The position numbers and the translations under genes were made by a program. Of a stretch of 6,728 nucleotides of DNA, positions 5,985 through 6,728 are shown piece after piece (position 1 is the first letter of the stretch; each line of letters begins with the position of its first letter). The notes under the pieces are model-generated. The model was given only the letters and a program-made list of their open reading frames with translations, ran no database searches and had not been told where the DNA came from. Source of the DNA: Mariprofundus sp. (GTDB lineage: Bacteria > Pseudomonadota > Zetaproteobacteria > Mariprofundales > Mariprofundaceae); the NCBI GenBank assembly GCA_030951095.1, contig JAUZQI010000122.1, positions 1 to 6,728 on the forward strand. The letters run 5' to 3'.

Positions 5985-6728
5985 TCATGACTGGAGTAGT
6001 GCTTTGGCTGCATCGGCATCGAAGTGCTCTTTATCCACACGCAGATAAGCAACATTTTCCTCCTCTGCAATGCGTACCTCTGCCACACCTGCCAATTGTA
6101 ACAGGGATGTTTCCAGTGCTTTGGCCTCACCAACTCGAGATGAATCAACAGCCATCATGGTGGCTGACAACATGCGTGGCGGCTTCATGCCATATGCCAG
6201 GCCCAGCCATAGCAGCGCCCCAAGCGAGCAGGCAATGAAAATCCCGGTCACGCCAAATTGGCCCAGCAGCAAACCACCACCGGCACCACCAACAAAAGCA
6301 CCAAGAAACTGACTGGTTGAATATACGCCCATGGCTGTACCCTTGCCATCCACCGGCGCAATGCGCGATACCAGTGAGGGCAACGTTGCTTCCAGTACAT
6401 TGTAGGCAATGAAAAAGAGTAGCAGACCGGTAATCACGCCAATCCATCCACTATGAGCCATCGACAAAACAGCAGCGGATACTGCAACCAGGGCAATAGC
6501 AGAAACAAATACCTGTTTTAACTTTTTGCGTTTCTCGGCAATAATCACCATCGGCACCATCAGGCCAATGGCCACCAGCAAAATCGGAAGATATACCCAT
6601 GAGTGGTGCAGAACAGGAAGTTCGAGCTGATCGCGCAGCACAAACGGCATCGCAATAAACATCGCTGTCATGATGGCGTGCAGCACCAAAATACCGACAT
6701 CCAGCCGCAATAACTCAATATTGCGCAG
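5985..6728 (-). CDS. YajR-like MFS transporter, C-terminal half (cut by window edge)
   Basis: Inner-membrane major facilitator transporter, probably a proton-driven exporter of unknown substrate. The frame is open to the window edge, so the visible 247 residues are the second half and the start lies outside; the TTG at 6710 is internal. Six hydrophobic segments can be placed: VGILVLHAIMTAMFIAMPF, WVYLPILLVAIGLMVPMVII, VFVSAIALVAVSAAVL, WIGVITGLLLFFIAYNVLE, a Gly-rich segment around FLGAFVGGAGGGLLLGQF, and IFIACSLGALLWLGLAYGM. They fit TM7-TM12. After them comes a soluble tail of about 65 residues with LLQLAGVAEVRIAEEENVAYLRVD, a small alpha/beta ferredoxin-like fold resembling the C-terminal YAM domain of E. 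coli YajR. The stop is TGA at 5987-5985. It converges on oadB, with element copy B between them. Confidence 0.82.
   Translation of the reverse strand: MRNIELLRLDVGILVLHAIMTAMFIAMPFVLRDQLELPVLHHSWVYLPILLVAIGLMVPMVIIAEKRKKLKQVFVSAIALVAVSAAVLSMAHSGWIGVITGLLLFFIAYNVLEATLPSLVSRIAPVDGKGTAMGVYSTSQFLGAFVGGAGGGLLLGQFGVTGIFIACSLGALLWLGLAYGMKPPRMLSATMMAVDSSRVGEAKALETSLLQLAGVAEVRIAEEENVAYLRVDKEHFDADAAKALLQS

Noticed and set aside
6145..6447. Minus-strand open frame overlapping the MFS gene
   Set aside because: Shadow frame of the transporter, with Trp/Cys-rich composition and no recognisable domain.

Overview
The window looks like chromosome from a chemolithoautotrophic, probably marine proteobacterium. 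The main clue is the N-terminus of a form II RuBisCO large subunit (cbbM) divergent from a CbbR-type LysR regulator. A sodium-pump oxaloacetate decarboxylase operon (oadGAB) lies nearby and fits a Na+-rich habitat. The RuBisCO N-terminus, with an extended loop before a [13 protein letters not shown] stretch, reminds me of iron-oxidiser form II enzymes (Zetaproteobacteria/Gallionella type). That taxonomic guess is recall-based inference, not proof.

Layout. Positions 1-286 (minus) hold the start of cbbM, cut by the window edge. Positions 287-468 are the shared cbbM/cbbR control region, with a perfect LysR-type T-N11-A dyad. Positions 469-1389 (plus) are cbbR, translationally coupled by ATGA overlap to a 145-aa protein of unknown function (1386-1823). 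Positions 1824-2513 are a degraded, mobile-element-rich stretch: about 110 bp of unassigned sequence, a 160-bp miniature element (copy A, 1937-2096), and a broken rraA-like gene on the minus strand (2343-2097). The broken gene carries a nonsense codon, a frameshift and a lost 3' half next to the element. Positions 2514-5707 (plus) are oadG, oadA and oadB. Positions 5781-5940 hold copy B of the same element, in opposite orientation to copy A and flanked by a CTAG duplication. Positions 5985-6728 (minus) are the C-terminal half of a YajR-like MFS transporter, cut by the window edge.

How the genes work together. CbbR probably senses a Calvin-cycle metabolite and controls cbbM and its own promoter. 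OadGAB would form a membrane complex: OadA transfers the carboxyl group of oxaloacetate to its own biotin, OadB decarboxylates carboxybiotin and exports Na+, and OadG anchors and assembles the complex. No regulatory link between the cbb and oad blocks is visible.

The least ordinary feature is the pair of 160-bp elements. They are 91% identical by hand alignment, without indels. Each has 16-bp terminal inverted repeats and a central hairpin, the two halves are partly complementary over their whole length, and one reading frame is free of stops. They bracket the oad operon in inverted orientation and no transposase is encoded here, so they are best read as MITEs moved in trans, possibly by an IS5-like transposase.
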